Shown piece by piece: positions 8,643-17,462 of a stretch of DNA of 63,065 nucleotides. Under the pieces are notes generated by a model. That model did not search any database. It was not told the DNA's origin and was given only the letters and a program-made list of their open reading frames with translations. The stretch spans positions 1 through 63,065 of the forward strand of contig NZ_JALXBK010000063.1 of the NCBI RefSeq assembly GCF_026991475.1, in the 5' to 3' direction. Made by a program: the position numbers and the translations under genes. Positions within the stretch are counted from its first letter, which is position 1. Each line of letters starts with the position of its first letter. Source of the DNA: Sulfurimonas sp. GTDB lineage: Bacteria > Campylobacterota > Campylobacteria > Campylobacterales > Sulfurimonadaceae.

Positions 8643-8862
8643 TATTTATTCAACGAATATTTTACACAAATCAGCCTTTAAAAGCAACATTAACAAACAA
8701 ACTATTTGTGTGTTAATTATTGAAAATATAACAATTTGTCAAATAATTAAATCTTTTTGGAAAAAATCTCTATTATTCTTAAATATTTAGTGTTTGTTAA
8801 TTGGAAGATTTTGGCAATAACACACAAAATGTCGCTTAAATAAAAGCATCGTAAAATTATGC
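8643..8862. promoter_or_regulatory. Intergenic region with three TTAACAAACA-like boxes
   Basis: AT-rich upstream region of the lemA operon. ATTAACAAACAA (8689-8700) faces a near-complement at 8706-8717 (11 of 12 bases pair), and a third copy, TGTTTGTTAATT, lies at 8791-8802. Repeated, oppositely oriented boxes ahead of a promoter suggest an operator, but I do not know the regulator. Confidence 0.35.
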
Positions 8863-8868
8863 TAAAAT
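8863..8868 (+). promoter_or_regulatory. -10 box for the lemA operon
   Basis: TAAAAT in the context ATGCTAAAATAC, 27 bases before the lemA ATG, with AT-rich DNA upstream and no clear -35. Confidence 0.55.
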
Positions 8869-8894
8869 ACTTCATCTTAGCTTAAAGGCTTCCT

Positions 8895-9452
8895 ATGTCA
8901 ACACCTCTTATTGTACTTATTGTCATCGTTATTCTCATCATATTGATGTATAACTCACTTGTTGCAAAGAAAAATCAAGTGGACAACATTTTTGCTGCTG
9001 TCGATACACAGCTCAAAAAGCGTTATGACCTCATCCCAAACCTTGTCGCTTCTGTGAGTAAATATATGGAACATGAGAAGTCCATCTTAAATGAAGTCAC
9101 AAAACTACGTGCTGAGGCAAATAGACCAAACATTTCAAACGAGCATAAAATGGCACTTGATGCCAAGATGAGTGCTGCACTTGGCTCCATAATGGTGGCT
9201 GTTGAGAACTATCCGGAGCTTAAGGCGAATAAAAATGTGCTACATCTGCAACATTCACTTAATGAAGTAGAAGCACAAATAGCTGCAGCGCGTCGTGCCT
9301 ACAACCAAGCCGTCACAGACTACAACAATGCACTTGAACAGATACCGACAAACATTCTTGCAACCATGATGCACTACCAGCCGAAAAAAGTGTTTGAGAT
9401 AGATAAAAGTGAGAGAAAAAATGTCAATGTCAAAGAGCTTTTTAACACGTAA
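8895..9452 (+). CDS. lemA: LemA family protein
   Basis: A 185-residue membrane-anchored helical protein. Residues 4-21 are a single N-terminal membrane helix. The following part has the LemA hallmarks YNSLVAKKNQVDNIFAAVD, LKKRYDLIPNLVASVSKYM and RRAYNQAVTDYNN. Most of the protein is expected to form a helical bundle outside or beneath the inner membrane. The molecular role of LemA proteins is unresolved. It leads an operon with DUF3137, YtfJ-like and EI24 genes, with gaps or overlaps of only 1-4 bases. Confidence 0.92.
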   Translation: MSTPLIVLIVIVILIILMYNSLVAKKNQVDNIFAAVDTQLKKRYDLIPNLVASVSKYMEHEKSILNEVTKLRAEANRPNISNEHKMALDAKMSAALGSIMVAVENYPELKANKNVLHLQHSLNEVEAQIAAARRAYNQAVTDYNNALEQIPTNILATMMHYQPKKVFEIDKSERKNVNVKELFNT

Positions 9453-9454
9453 AT

Positions 9455-10420
9455 ATGAAAAGCATAAGTGAACTGACCGACTTTTATTACAAAACGCTCT
9501 ACCCCGTCTTACAGGAACTCGAAAAAGAGCGAGAAGCTGTCAAAAGTAGAGTTATCAAGCTCGGTATCAGCTATCTTATTATCGCTGCGTTTATAGGGGT
9601 AGTAATTCTAAGATACAGTAACGGAGAGATAGATATGTTTCTCTTTTTCTGCTTCGCTGCGTTTACACTTGGGGCTATTTTGTACAAATATCTTGTAAAA
9701 GGCTACAAAAGCACTTTTAAAGAGAAAATAATCGCTCCACTTATAAAAGAGCTTGATGAAAACCTTGAGTATCTACCCAAACGACACATAGATGAGACCT
9801 ACTTCACACGTTCAAGACTTTTTACCTCTCGACCAGACAGAGTAAGTGGCAATGACTACATCCATGGTAAAATTGACGGCGTACCTATACAACTTTCAGA
9901 TTTTCACGCAGAAAAAAGGCATCAAGACTCAAAAAACAATACCTCTTGGACAACAATGTTTCAAGGGCTCTTCATAGTCAGTGAATTTAACAAAAACTTT
10001 AAAGGTCAAACTGTTGTTTTGCCAGATAGAGCACAAAGCACTTTTGGTGACCTTGTTGGAAACTGGCTGCAGTCAAACAACTTTTCAAGAAGTGAACTTG
10101 TAAAGATGGATAACCCAGAGTTTGAAAAAGAGTTTGTAGTCTATTCGACAGACCAAGTCGAAGCACGCTACATTCTTACACATACACTCATGCAAAAATT
10201 ATTGCACTATCAAAAGCAGTCAAAACATCCCCTCTATGCCTCATTTGTAGGAGGAAATATCTACCTTGCCATCGCTTACAACAAAGATCTTTTTGAAGCT
10301 TCTGTATTTCATTCACTTTTAAAGTATAAAATAGCAATGGAGTATTTAAAAACCCTGCATCTAGCTGTAGGTGTTGTCAAAGAGTTAAATCTCAATCAAA
10401 AACTGTGGAGTAAAATATGA
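9455..10420 (+). CDS. DUF3137 (galanin-like) membrane protein
   Basis: A 321-residue protein with two adjacent membrane helices (about 36-53 and 60-80) and a C-terminal soluble region of roughly 240 residues. LGISYLIIAAFIGVVIL, the TYFTRSRLF motif and the late NIYLAIAYNKDLFEASVF segment match DUF3137 proteins, which commonly sit beside lemA. Function is unknown. The co-occurrence with LemA suggests a shared membrane complex, which is inference. It starts 2 bases after lemA and overlaps the next gene by 4. Confidence 0.85.
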   Translation: MKSISELTDFYYKTLYPVLQELEKEREAVKSRVIKLGISYLIIAAFIGVVILRYSNGEIDMFLFFCFAAFTLGAILYKYLVKGYKSTFKEKIIAPLIKELDENLEYLPKRHIDETYFTRSRLFTSRPDRVSGNDYIHGKIDGVPIQLSDFHAEKRHQDSKNNTSWTTMFQGLFIVSEFNKNFKGQTVVLPDRAQSTFGDLVGNWLQSNNFSRSELVKMDNPEFEKEFVVYSTDQVEARYILTHTLMQKLLHYQKQSKHPLYASFVGGNIYLAIAYNKDLFEASVFHSLLKYKIAMEYLKTLHLAVGVVKELNLNQKLWSKI

Positions 10421-10938
10421 AACTGAAAATATTACTTGTAGCACTTCTTGCTACTATAAATCTATATGCCGTAACTGTTAATGAAAAGCCAAAAGAGGTA
10501 GTCATCAGCGGTAAGAATGGGGGACTTGTTAAAGATGGAAAAGCATGGGATTCTAGTATGCTAAAAAACAAAGTCTATGTTATGTTCTATGTTGACCCAG
10601 ACAAAAAAGATGTCAATGAAGAGTTTTCCCAAGCACTCAAGGCAAAAGACTACAGAAGCAGAGGTGCTTTTGGAAGCATAGCCATCATCAATATGGCAGC
10701 GACATGGAAGCCAAACTTTGCCATAAATATCATTCTTAAAAGCAAACAAAAAGAGTTTCCAAAGACCATCTATGTAAAAGATTACAACAAAGTGCTTGTC
10801 AAAAAATGGGGACTTCGTGACGATGCATCAGACATTCTCATATTTTCAAAAGATGGCACTCTGCTCTTTTACAAATCAGGAAAAATGGGCACAAGCGATA
10901 CGCAAAAAGCATTTGACATTATAGAGGCAAATTTATAA
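10417..10938 (+). CDS. YtfJ-like thioredoxin-fold periplasmic protein
   Basis: A 173-residue exported protein. Residues 1-18 form a signal peptide (ends NLYA). The mature part has a thioredoxin-like order, with KVYVMFYVDPDKKDVNE where a CxxC protein would have its active site. There is no cysteine pair, so redox activity is unlikely. The segment SIAIINMAATWKPNFAI and the SDILIFSKDGTLLFYKSGKM strand pair match YtfJ proteins. It is translationally coupled to DUF3137 through an ATGA overlap. Confidence 0.75.
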   Translation: MKLKILLVALLATINLYAVTVNEKPKEVVISGKNGGLVKDGKAWDSSMLKNKVYVMFYVDPDKKDVNEEFSQALKAKDYRSRGAFGSIAIINMAATWKPNFAINIILKSKQKEFPKTIYVKDYNKVLVKKWGLRDDASDILIFSKDGTLLFYKSGKMGTSDTQKAFDIIEANL

Positions 10939-10939
10939 A

Positions 10940-11728
10940 ATGAATGAAGAAACAAGTATACTCACACGCAGTATAAGAGACCTTTTTACAAAAAAAATGT
11001 TGGCGTATTCCATTATGCCTTTTGTTATTAGTATGATAATCCTCTACATTCTCTTTTTTATCGTAGCTGGTATGGGAATGGATCAGTTTACTACTATGGA
11101 TATTCAAAGTACACAAACAACTATTCAAAACGGCATACCTCATACTGAGAGTTTTCAAGAGACATTAGCAGGAACGGGAATTATGAAGTTTTTGATGAGT
11201 TCAGCTCTTACTTCATGGATAGCAAGCTTTTTCATCTACACTATTGGTGGACTTTTTGTGCTTTATATTTCCATCTTTGTGGCTCTTTTAGTCATTGGTT
11301 TTTTAACGCACAATATTTTAAAAGAGATTCAGCAACGGCACTACCAAAATGTGGAGATGATAGGCTATTCAAACGCAGCAGAGAGTATATTTCTTACACT
11401 TAAATGGATAGCGGTAATGCTTATTCTCTTTTTGGTATTTGTACCTCTGTATTTTATTCCTTTGGTAAATATCATCGCGTTTAACTTTCCTCTGTACTAC
11501 TTTTTTCATAAGATGATGACCTATGATGTCTCTTCAGCTATCTGTACAAAAGAAGAAGCCAAAAAAATAAGCTTTTTTCACGGCTCAACACTAAGACTAA
11601 AGACATTAGGACTTTACCTACTCTCCATGATTCCCTTTGTTGTCTTTTTTGCATCTGTTTTTTATGTGATTTATTTGGGGCATAGTTATTTTATTGAGAC
11701 AAAAAAATTAAGAAATGAAGAGAGTTAA
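10940..11728 (+). CDS. EI24 domain-containing membrane protein (CysZ-like)
   Basis: A 262-residue polytopic inner-membrane protein with about four strongly hydrophobic regions (near 24-45, 85-118, 150-180 and 225-250). The order and the GFLTHNILKEIQQRHY loop fit the EI24 family, which includes the sulfate permease CysZ. The nearby SulP transporter makes a transport role tempting but unproven. It is the last gene of the lemA operon, and its stop overlaps the convergent helicase gene by 4 bases within a shared terminator hairpin. Confidence 0.8.
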   Translation: MNEETSILTRSIRDLFTKKMLAYSIMPFVISMIILYILFFIVAGMGMDQFTTMDIQSTQTTIQNGIPHTESFQETLAGTGIMKFLMSSALTSWIASFFIYTIGGLFVLYISIFVALLVIGFLTHNILKEIQQRHYQNVEMIGYSNAAESIFLTLKWIAVMLILFLVFVPLYFIPLVNIIAFNFPLYYFFHKMMTYDVSSAICTKEEAKKISFFHGSTLRLKTLGLYLLSMIPFVVFFASVFYVIYLGHSYFIETKKLRNEES

Positions 11729-11736
11729 TTCTCTTC
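11717..11736. terminator. Bidirectional terminator shared by EI24 and helicase genes
   Basis: Arms GAAGAGAG (11717-11724) and TTCTCTTC (11729-11736) pair over 8 bp, with one G-T pair, around a TTAA loop that holds the EI24 stop. TTTTTC follows on the + side, and the opposite strand also reads into a T-rich run. Confidence 0.65.
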
Positions 11737-13806
11737 TTTTTCTTCCTCTTTCATAACCATCGCCCTATACGCTTCATCTTTTGCAACCAATCCCGCTTCA
11801 TATAAAAACTGACTCGCCATAAAATTTTGCTTTTTGATTTTGTCATATTTTGCATAACTAAGGTAGAGAATGTCTTTTGCACGGGTTACTGCCACATAAA
11901 AAAGACGGCGTTCTTCATCTAAGCTTCCCCCTCTTTGCATGAGTTTACGGTTTGGAAAACGACCATCCATCAAATCTACGATGTAAACCTCTTTATACTC
12001 CAAACCTTTTGAAGCATGTACACTTAAAAGGTTCACACCCTCCCCTTGCGTCAAATCGGACGAGCCTAAAATCATTGCGTTTAGAAATCTATCATGTTCT
12101 GAATATGGCTTAGAAAGTTCTCGAAGAAGCAACTCTTTTCTCTTTATTCTCGTAAGTGCTTCTGTTTTTTGTTTTTCATCAATGGAGCCATCTTTGAGCG
12201 TTGCTCTTTTTGTTGCTAAAACATCACTGATGTACTTATAAAGTTCTGATTCGGCTATTTTTCGTACAATGGTTTGGGGCTGTTTAATCCCTTTTAAATC
12301 CCGAAAAAGGAGGTAAAAATTATGTAAAAAAGTTGCTGACTCTTTTGTCAATTTTGGGTATTTAAGAATTGGGTTTTTCATAAACTTCGCTTCAAAACCA
12401 AGCTTTGCATATTTTCCCACCGCACCGAGTTCTAAAAAGTCATCAAAGAGTCCAAGCTGATGATTGAGTTTTCTCTTCTCAAATGGATTTTTTATTGACT
12501 CATCAGGTGCATAAAGTCCATAGAACATACTTCCAAGCCCCAAAGTTTTCAGCGCAATGTAAAGCTCTTTGGCCATAGCACTTCCAATACCGCGTGCAAA
12601 TTCAAATAGATGAATAAATGCCATCATATCTGACTCATTTACAAGCAGAGTATAAAGATCCAATATAGCTTTAACCTCTTTAGCATCAAAAAAACTTGTA
12701 CCACCCTTGCGTTTACAGGGAATGTCCAACTCACGCAGCCCTACTTCTATGCCATCAGCTGAGGAGTTATTACGAAAAATAACGGCTATCTCTTCATGTG
12801 GCGTTTGGGTATCTCGTATCATAGCCGCTATTGCGTGGTACTGATCAAAGAGCTCATCAAATGCAAGAAGTTTAGGAGACTGGGCATCGTAAATACGCGT
12901 CACTTCAAGTTTTTTAGGGTAAATTCTTTCATTGTGTTCTATTACCCTGCTCGCCAAAGAGAGAATAGGCACGGATGAGCGGTAATTTTTTGTAAGTGTT
13001 TGTACAACCGCATCAGGATATTTTGTTGTAAATGAACCAATAATGCCAATATCTGCACCATTAAAAGCATAAATACTTTGGTCATAATCTCCAACACAAA
13101 AAAGAGAAGGTGGATTCATAGCATCTATAAGTGTCCCTTGCAGTGCATTTGTATCTTGATATTCATCAACAAGCACCTCTTTATAGCCAAGTTCATCATC
13201 TTTACACATCTCTCGAAAATGGAGGAGCAAATCATTAAAATTTAAAAAACCATACTCTTTTTTGAGGGCTTCAAACTCATCGACAATATCTGCGTAAATC
13301 ATTGCAAAGAGTTCATGTTCAGGATGACTCTCAATAAGCCATGCCTCAAAATCTTTTTCAAGCTCTGTATTTTGATAAAAAGAGTACATATCATAGAGGT
13401 AGTTACCACCATATGCCGAAACCTCAGCATCAATATGTCCAAAAGAGCGTTTTTCATAGACAGAACGAAAAAGGGTTTTAAGTTCACGCTGCTGTTTAAG
13501 CACTACTCTTTTATCTCTCTTTTTCAGCCATCTATAACTCACTGCATGAAAAGTTCCTGCATCTATTTTTTTGGCAACTCCTGCACCAAAATACTCAGCC
13601 ACACGAGCAACCATTTCAGCCGCAGCTTTATTTGTAAAGGTAAGTAACAGTATCTCTTCGGGCTTTATACCACTACTTAAAAGATATCCAATTCGTCCAA
13701 CAATGGTAGACGTTTTCCCCGTTCCAGCCGAAGCAATAATAAGATTTTTACTAGCATTGGAGGTTGCTGCTGCATGCTGTTCTTCATTTAAACGGGATAA
13801 TGGCAC
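11725..13806 (-). CDS. UvrD/Rep-type superfamily 1 DNA helicase
   Basis: An ATP-dependent 3'-5' DNA helicase of 693 residues for repair or replication restart. Motif I ASAGTGKT (25-32), motif Ia LLTFTNKAAAEM, motif II VDEYQDTN (213-220), motif III GDYDQSIYAFNGAD, motif IV KNYRSS, motif V LSVHASKGLEYKEVYIVDL and motif VI RRLFYVAVTRAKD are all visible. The C-terminus is acidic (MKEEEKEEN). Within the superfamily it could be Rep, UvrD or PcrA. Campylobacterota often carry more than one member, so I leave the symbol blank. Confidence 0.93.
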   Translation of the reverse strand: MPLSRLNEEQHAAATSNASKNLIIASAGTGKTSTIVGRIGYLLSSGIKPEEILLLTFTNKAAAEMVARVAEYFGAGVAKKIDAGTFHAVSYRWLKKRDKRVVLKQQRELKTLFRSVYEKRSFGHIDAEVSAYGGNYLYDMYSFYQNTELEKDFEAWLIESHPEHELFAMIYADIVDEFEALKKEYGFLNFNDLLLHFREMCKDDELGYKEVLVDEYQDTNALQGTLIDAMNPPSLFCVGDYDQSIYAFNGADIGIIGSFTTKYPDAVVQTLTKNYRSSVPILSLASRVIEHNERIYPKKLEVTRIYDAQSPKLLAFDELFDQYHAIAAMIRDTQTPHEEIAVIFRNNSSADGIEVGLRELDIPCKRKGGTSFFDAKEVKAILDLYTLLVNESDMMAFIHLFEFARGIGSAMAKELYIALKTLGLGSMFYGLYAPDESIKNPFEKRKLNHQLGLFDDFLELGAVGKYAKLGFEAKFMKNPILKYPKLTKESATFLHNFYLLFRDLKGIKQPQTIVRKIAESELYKYISDVLATKRATLKDGSIDEKQKTEALTRIKRKELLLRELSKPYSEHDRFLNAMILGSSDLTQGEGVNLLSVHASKGLEYKEVYIVDLMDGRFPNRKLMQRGGSLDEERRLFYVAVTRAKDILYLSYAKYDKIKKQNFMASQFLYEAGLVAKDEAYRAMVMKEEEKEEN

Positions 13807-13883
13807 AAAATGTTCCTACTACTGGATTTTTTAAGAGTGAGATTATACTTCTTTTACTATTAAACATTCTCCTTTTTTTGTGA

Positions 13884-13889
13884 TATAAT
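13884..13889 (+). promoter_or_regulatory. -10 box for diguanylate cyclase gene
   Basis: TATAAT after TTTTTTTGTGA, about 40 bases before the preferred start of the GGDEF gene. Confidence 0.65.
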
Positions 13890-13929
13890 CTTCTAATACG
13901 ACTTAATTAAAAAAATGGGATGGATATTT

Positions 13930-14754
13930 ATGAGTATAAATGAGAAAGAACTAGAAATACTTTCAAATGAGGTAAAAAATTCAATTGAAGAGTTACCTAT
14001 TGTTACGCCGTCTGTTTATCGTTCTATTTTTGAAGAGTATGCAAAAAAAGAGCATATCGAAATTGATGATGAAGTGGAGCTTTCTGAAAATGTAGTCGCA
14101 AAACAGTGTTCAAAGCTTACAACACTTCAAGATGAAACTTACAAAAATGCCAATAATCTTAGTGAACATACTTCAAAAGCCATTGATGCCATACAAAATA
14201 AAGATACCGCAGGCCTACAACAGATACTAATAGAGACAAAAAAACTGCGTGAAGAAGTTGAAGGCTTAAGAGCTTCTCTCTACAGAGATGAACTCACTCA
14301 TGCGCTTAACAGAAAATGGCTCCGAGACAAATGCCTTAGTGAGGGTTCAAACAGCTTCTCACAGAGTGGTATTTTAGCTATTATTGACCTTAATTACTTT
14401 AAACAAGTGAATGACACACACGGACATATTATAGGAGATAAGGTACTCATTTTTATTCTCAATGAATTAAAAAAGATTGGCTATCCTGTCATTCGATATG
14501 GAGGAGATGAGTTTATAATTCTCTTCACAAATTTTTCGGACCTTACAAAAGCACAGAAATCTTTAGAAAAACTTCGAGAAAACATCCTTAAAAAGAAACT
14601 AAAAGCCCATAACGCAGCAACATTTACAGTAAGTTTTTCATTTGGTCTCACTGCGTTTAAAGAAGGGGATGCTCTTGATGAAACCATTGAAGCAGCGGAC
14701 AAACATATGTACGAAGACAAAATCCAAATCAAAAAAAGAGTCACAGGGATCTAG
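13930..14754 (+). CDS. GGDEF-domain diguanylate cyclase
   Basis: Makes cyclic di-GMP from two GTP. The N-terminal half (1-125) is helical with no recognised sensor and no membrane segment, so the protein is probably cytosolic. The GGDEF domain starts at YRDELTHALNRKWL and contains DLNYFKQVNDTHGH and an intact RYGGDEFIILF. No RxxD inhibitory site lies five residues before GGDEF, so product inhibition is not expected. I prefer the ATG at 13930, which has a GGGATGG stretch ahead of it, over the in-frame ATG at 13915. A single gene with its own promoter and terminator. Confidence 0.9.
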   Translation: MSINEKELEILSNEVKNSIEELPIVTPSVYRSIFEEYAKKEHIEIDDEVELSENVVAKQCSKLTTLQDETYKNANNLSEHTSKAIDAIQNKDTAGLQQILIETKKLREEVEGLRASLYRDELTHALNRKWLRDKCLSEGSNSFSQSGILAIIDLNYFKQVNDTHGHIIGDKVLIFILNELKKIGYPVIRYGGDEFIILFTNFSDLTKAQKSLEKLRENILKKKLKAHNAATFTVSFSFGLTAFKEGDALDETIEAADKHMYEDKIQIKKRVTGI

Positions 14755-14761
14755 TGACTCT
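14737..14761. terminator. Hairpin at the end of the GGDEF gene
   Basis: AGAGTCAC (14737-14744) pairs perfectly with GTGACTCT (14754-14761). The + side is followed only by CTCTT. The - strand side is followed by seven T, so it would stop antisense transcription better than sense. Confidence 0.5.
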
Positions 14762-14792
14762 CTCTTAAAGCAAATCCTCACCTATTTTTAGA

Positions 14793-14798
14793 TATAAT
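14793..14798 (+). promoter_or_regulatory. -10 box for valS
   Basis: TATAAT after TTTTTAGA, 35 bases before the valS ATG. Confidence 0.7.
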
Positions 14799-14833
14799 CG
14801 CGCAATTTTTACTAACTATTACAAGGCGATTTC

Positions 14834-17461
14834 ATGTCAGAAAACAGATACAATCCACAAGAGATAGAAAACAAATACTACCAAATTTGTGAAGATAGAA
14901 AATACTTTGAAGTCGATGGCAACAAAGCTATTCAAGAAGAGGGGAAAAACTTCTCTATTATGATGCCACCGCCAAATGTTACAGGGCGTTTGCACATTGG
15001 TCATGCACTTACATTTACACTCCAAGACATCATTACCCGTTACAAAAGAATGGACGGGTATAAAACACTTTGGCAACCAGGAACTGACCATGCAGGTATT
15101 GCTACTCAAAATGTTGTAGAAAAACAGCTCCTTGCTGAAGGAACTACAAAAGAGGAGATAGGTCGCGAAGCATTTTTAGAAAGAGCTTGGAAATGGAAAG
15201 CCGAATCTGCTGGAATTATGACTGAGCAACTTCGTAAAATGGGTGTATCTCCTGCATGGGAGAGAGAACGATTTACTATGGATGAGGGGCTGCAAAAATC
15301 TGTAAAAGAGGCGTTTGTACACCTTTACAATGAAGGGCTAATTGTTCGTGGAAATTATATGGTAAACTGGTGTACTCATGATGGTGCACTCTCAGACATA
15401 GAAGTAGAACATGAAGAAGAAGATGGAAAATTTTACCATATGCTTTACCATTTTGCAGATGGAAGTGGTAGCGTAGAGGTAGCAACTACAAGACCTGAGA
15501 CATACTTTGGTGATACTGCCGTTATGGTTCATCCGGATGATGAGAGATACAAAAACATCATTGGAAAAGAGGTTCTTCTTCCACTTTTAGACAAAAAAAT
15601 TAAAATAATTGCTGATGACTATGTTGATATGGATTTTGGAACAGGTGTAGTAAAAGTTACACCTGCTCATGATCAAAATGACTATGAAGTTGGAAAACGC
15701 CACGATTTAGAGTTTATTACTGTTTTTGATGAAAAAGGTATTTTAAACGATTATGCTGGAGAGTTTAAAGGCATGGAGCGTCTTGAAGCAAGAGAGCCGA
15801 TTGTGCAAAGACTTCAAGAAGAGGGTTACATCGTCAAAATAGAAGACCACAAACATCAAGTAGGACACTGCTACAGATGTAAAAATATTGTTGAACCATA
15901 CATCTCAAAACAGTGGTTTGTTCGTAAAGAAGTCGCTGATAAATCAATAGAAAAAACAAACGCAGGTGAGGCACAATTTTTTCCACCACACTGGATAAAC
16001 TCTTACAATTCATGGATGGGAGAGCTTCGTGACTGGTGTATCTCCCGTCAACTTTGGTGGGGACATCAAATTCCTGTATTTTACTGTGATGATTGTGGGC
16101 ATGAGTTTGCTTCACAAGAGGAACATCCTGAAGCTTGTCCAAAATGTGCAGGTAAAAACCTCACACAAGACCCTGATGTTCTTGACACTTGGTTTAGCTC
16201 TGCACTCTGGCCATTTTCTACTTTAGGTTGGGCACACGGCGATACTGCTATGGACAAACTTTTTGAATCAAATGATATGAAAGATTTCTATCCAAATACT
16301 CTTCTCATCACAGGTTTTGACATACTTTTCTTCTGGGTTGCTAGAATGATGATGATGGGTGAACACTTTAATAGACAACTGCCATTTAACCACATTTACC
16401 TTCATGCACTTGTTCGTGATGAGCATGGGCAAAAAATGAGCAAATCAAAAGGCAATGTCATTGACCCTCTTGATATGGTAAATAAATACTCAGCAGATGT
16501 ACTAAGATTTACCCTTGCAATTAGTGCTGCACAAGGGCGTGATATTCGTATGAGTACAGAAAAATTAGAGTTAAATCGTAACTTTACAAATAAACTCTAC
16601 AATGCTACAAAATACCTACAGATGAATGTAGATACTTTTCCAGATTTAAGTGGTTTTTGTATTGAAAGTGATTTAGGTCGCTATATGATGAGTCGCCTTA
16701 ATTTCGCTACAAAAGAGGTACGAACATACCTTGATGAATATAAATTTAACGATGCAGCACTTACAATGTATAGATTTTTATGGAATGAATTTTGTGACTG
16801 GGGAATTGAGCTAAGTAAAGCAGACAAAGGTGCCATTGTAGAGCTTGGTGCTATCTTTAAAGAGGCTATGAAACTGCTTCACCCTTTTATGCCTTTTATT
16901 ACAGAACATCTTTATCATGAACTGAGTGATACAACTCTTGAAGAGTCTGAATCTATTATGATTAAAAAATTCCCTCATAAAACAAAACAACGCAAAGAGG
17001 AGGCAAAATTTGAAATTATTATGGATGCCATTGTCTCTATTCGCCGTGCAAAAGTGCTTGTAGATTTGGCAAATCAAAAAATTGCAAAAGCGTATGTGAA
17101 AATTGATGGCTTAAGTGACAAAGACAAAGAGATGATGACACCTTTCATTGCTCGTCTTGCAAAAGTAGAAGAGCTTGTATTCACACAGACAAAAATTGAA
17201 AACGCAGTAAGTGATATTGCTGATAAATGTGAGACTTTTATTCCTACTGATTCTATTGATTTAGCATCTATTATAAACAAACTGACAAAACAGTCAGAAA
17301 AACTTGATAAAGAGATAGCAAAACTAAATGGAATGCTTAATAATGAACGATTTGTTGCGAATGCTCCTGCCGATGTACTAGAGAAAAATCGTGAAGCATT
17401 AGCAGAAGCACAAAGCAAACAAGCAAAAGTGCTTGAACAACTAAACTCTCTAAAGGCGTAG
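14834..17461 (+). CDS. valS: Valyl-tRNA synthetase
   Basis: Charges tRNA-Val in the cytoplasm. A class I synthetase of 875 residues, with PPPNVTGRLHIGHALT (HIGH at 54-57), the editing insertion with TTRPETYFGDTAVMVHP, and the KMSKS loop at 534-538. A zinc-like pair of cysteine knuckles (YCDDCG and CPKC) follows the DWCISRQLWWGHQIP segment. The C-terminal arm is the expected tRNA-binding coiled coil, Lys/Glu/Ala-rich. AAGGCGATTTC precedes the ATG. SulP follows after one base. Confidence 0.97.
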   Translation: MSENRYNPQEIENKYYQICEDRKYFEVDGNKAIQEEGKNFSIMMPPPNVTGRLHIGHALTFTLQDIITRYKRMDGYKTLWQPGTDHAGIATQNVVEKQLLAEGTTKEEIGREAFLERAWKWKAESAGIMTEQLRKMGVSPAWERERFTMDEGLQKSVKEAFVHLYNEGLIVRGNYMVNWCTHDGALSDIEVEHEEEDGKFYHMLYHFADGSGSVEVATTRPETYFGDTAVMVHPDDERYKNIIGKEVLLPLLDKKIKIIADDYVDMDFGTGVVKVTPAHDQNDYEVGKRHDLEFITVFDEKGILNDYAGEFKGMERLEAREPIVQRLQEEGYIVKIEDHKHQVGHCYRCKNIVEPYISKQWFVRKEVADKSIEKTNAGEAQFFPPHWINSYNSWMGELRDWCISRQLWWGHQIPVFYCDDCGHEFASQEEHPEACPKCAGKNLTQDPDVLDTWFSSALWPFSTLGWAHGDTAMDKLFESNDMKDFYPNTLLITGFDILFFWVARMMMMGEHFNRQLPFNHIYLHALVRDEHGQKMSKSKGNVIDPLDMVNKYSADVLRFTLAISAAQGRDIRMSTEKLELNRNFTNKLYNATKYLQMNVDTFPDLSGFCIESDLGRYMMSRLNFATKEVRTYLDEYKFNDAALTMYRFLWNEFCDWGIELSKADKGAIVELGAIFKEAMKLLHPFMPFITEHLYHELSDTTLEESESIMIKKFPHKTKQRKEEAKFEIIMDAIVSIRRAKVLVDLANQKIAKAYVKIDGLSDKDKEMMTPFIARLAKVEELVFTQTKIENAVSDIADKCETFIPTDSIDLASIINKLTKQSEKLDKEIAKLNGMLNNERFVANAPADVLEKNREALAEAQSKQAKVLEQLNSLKA

Positions 17462-17462
17462 T

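Noticed and set aside
8620-8650. The 15-bp hairpin at 8610-8642 as a simple terminator
   Set aside because: No gene ends just before it and no T tract follows on either strand; it belongs to the larger inverted-repeat element.
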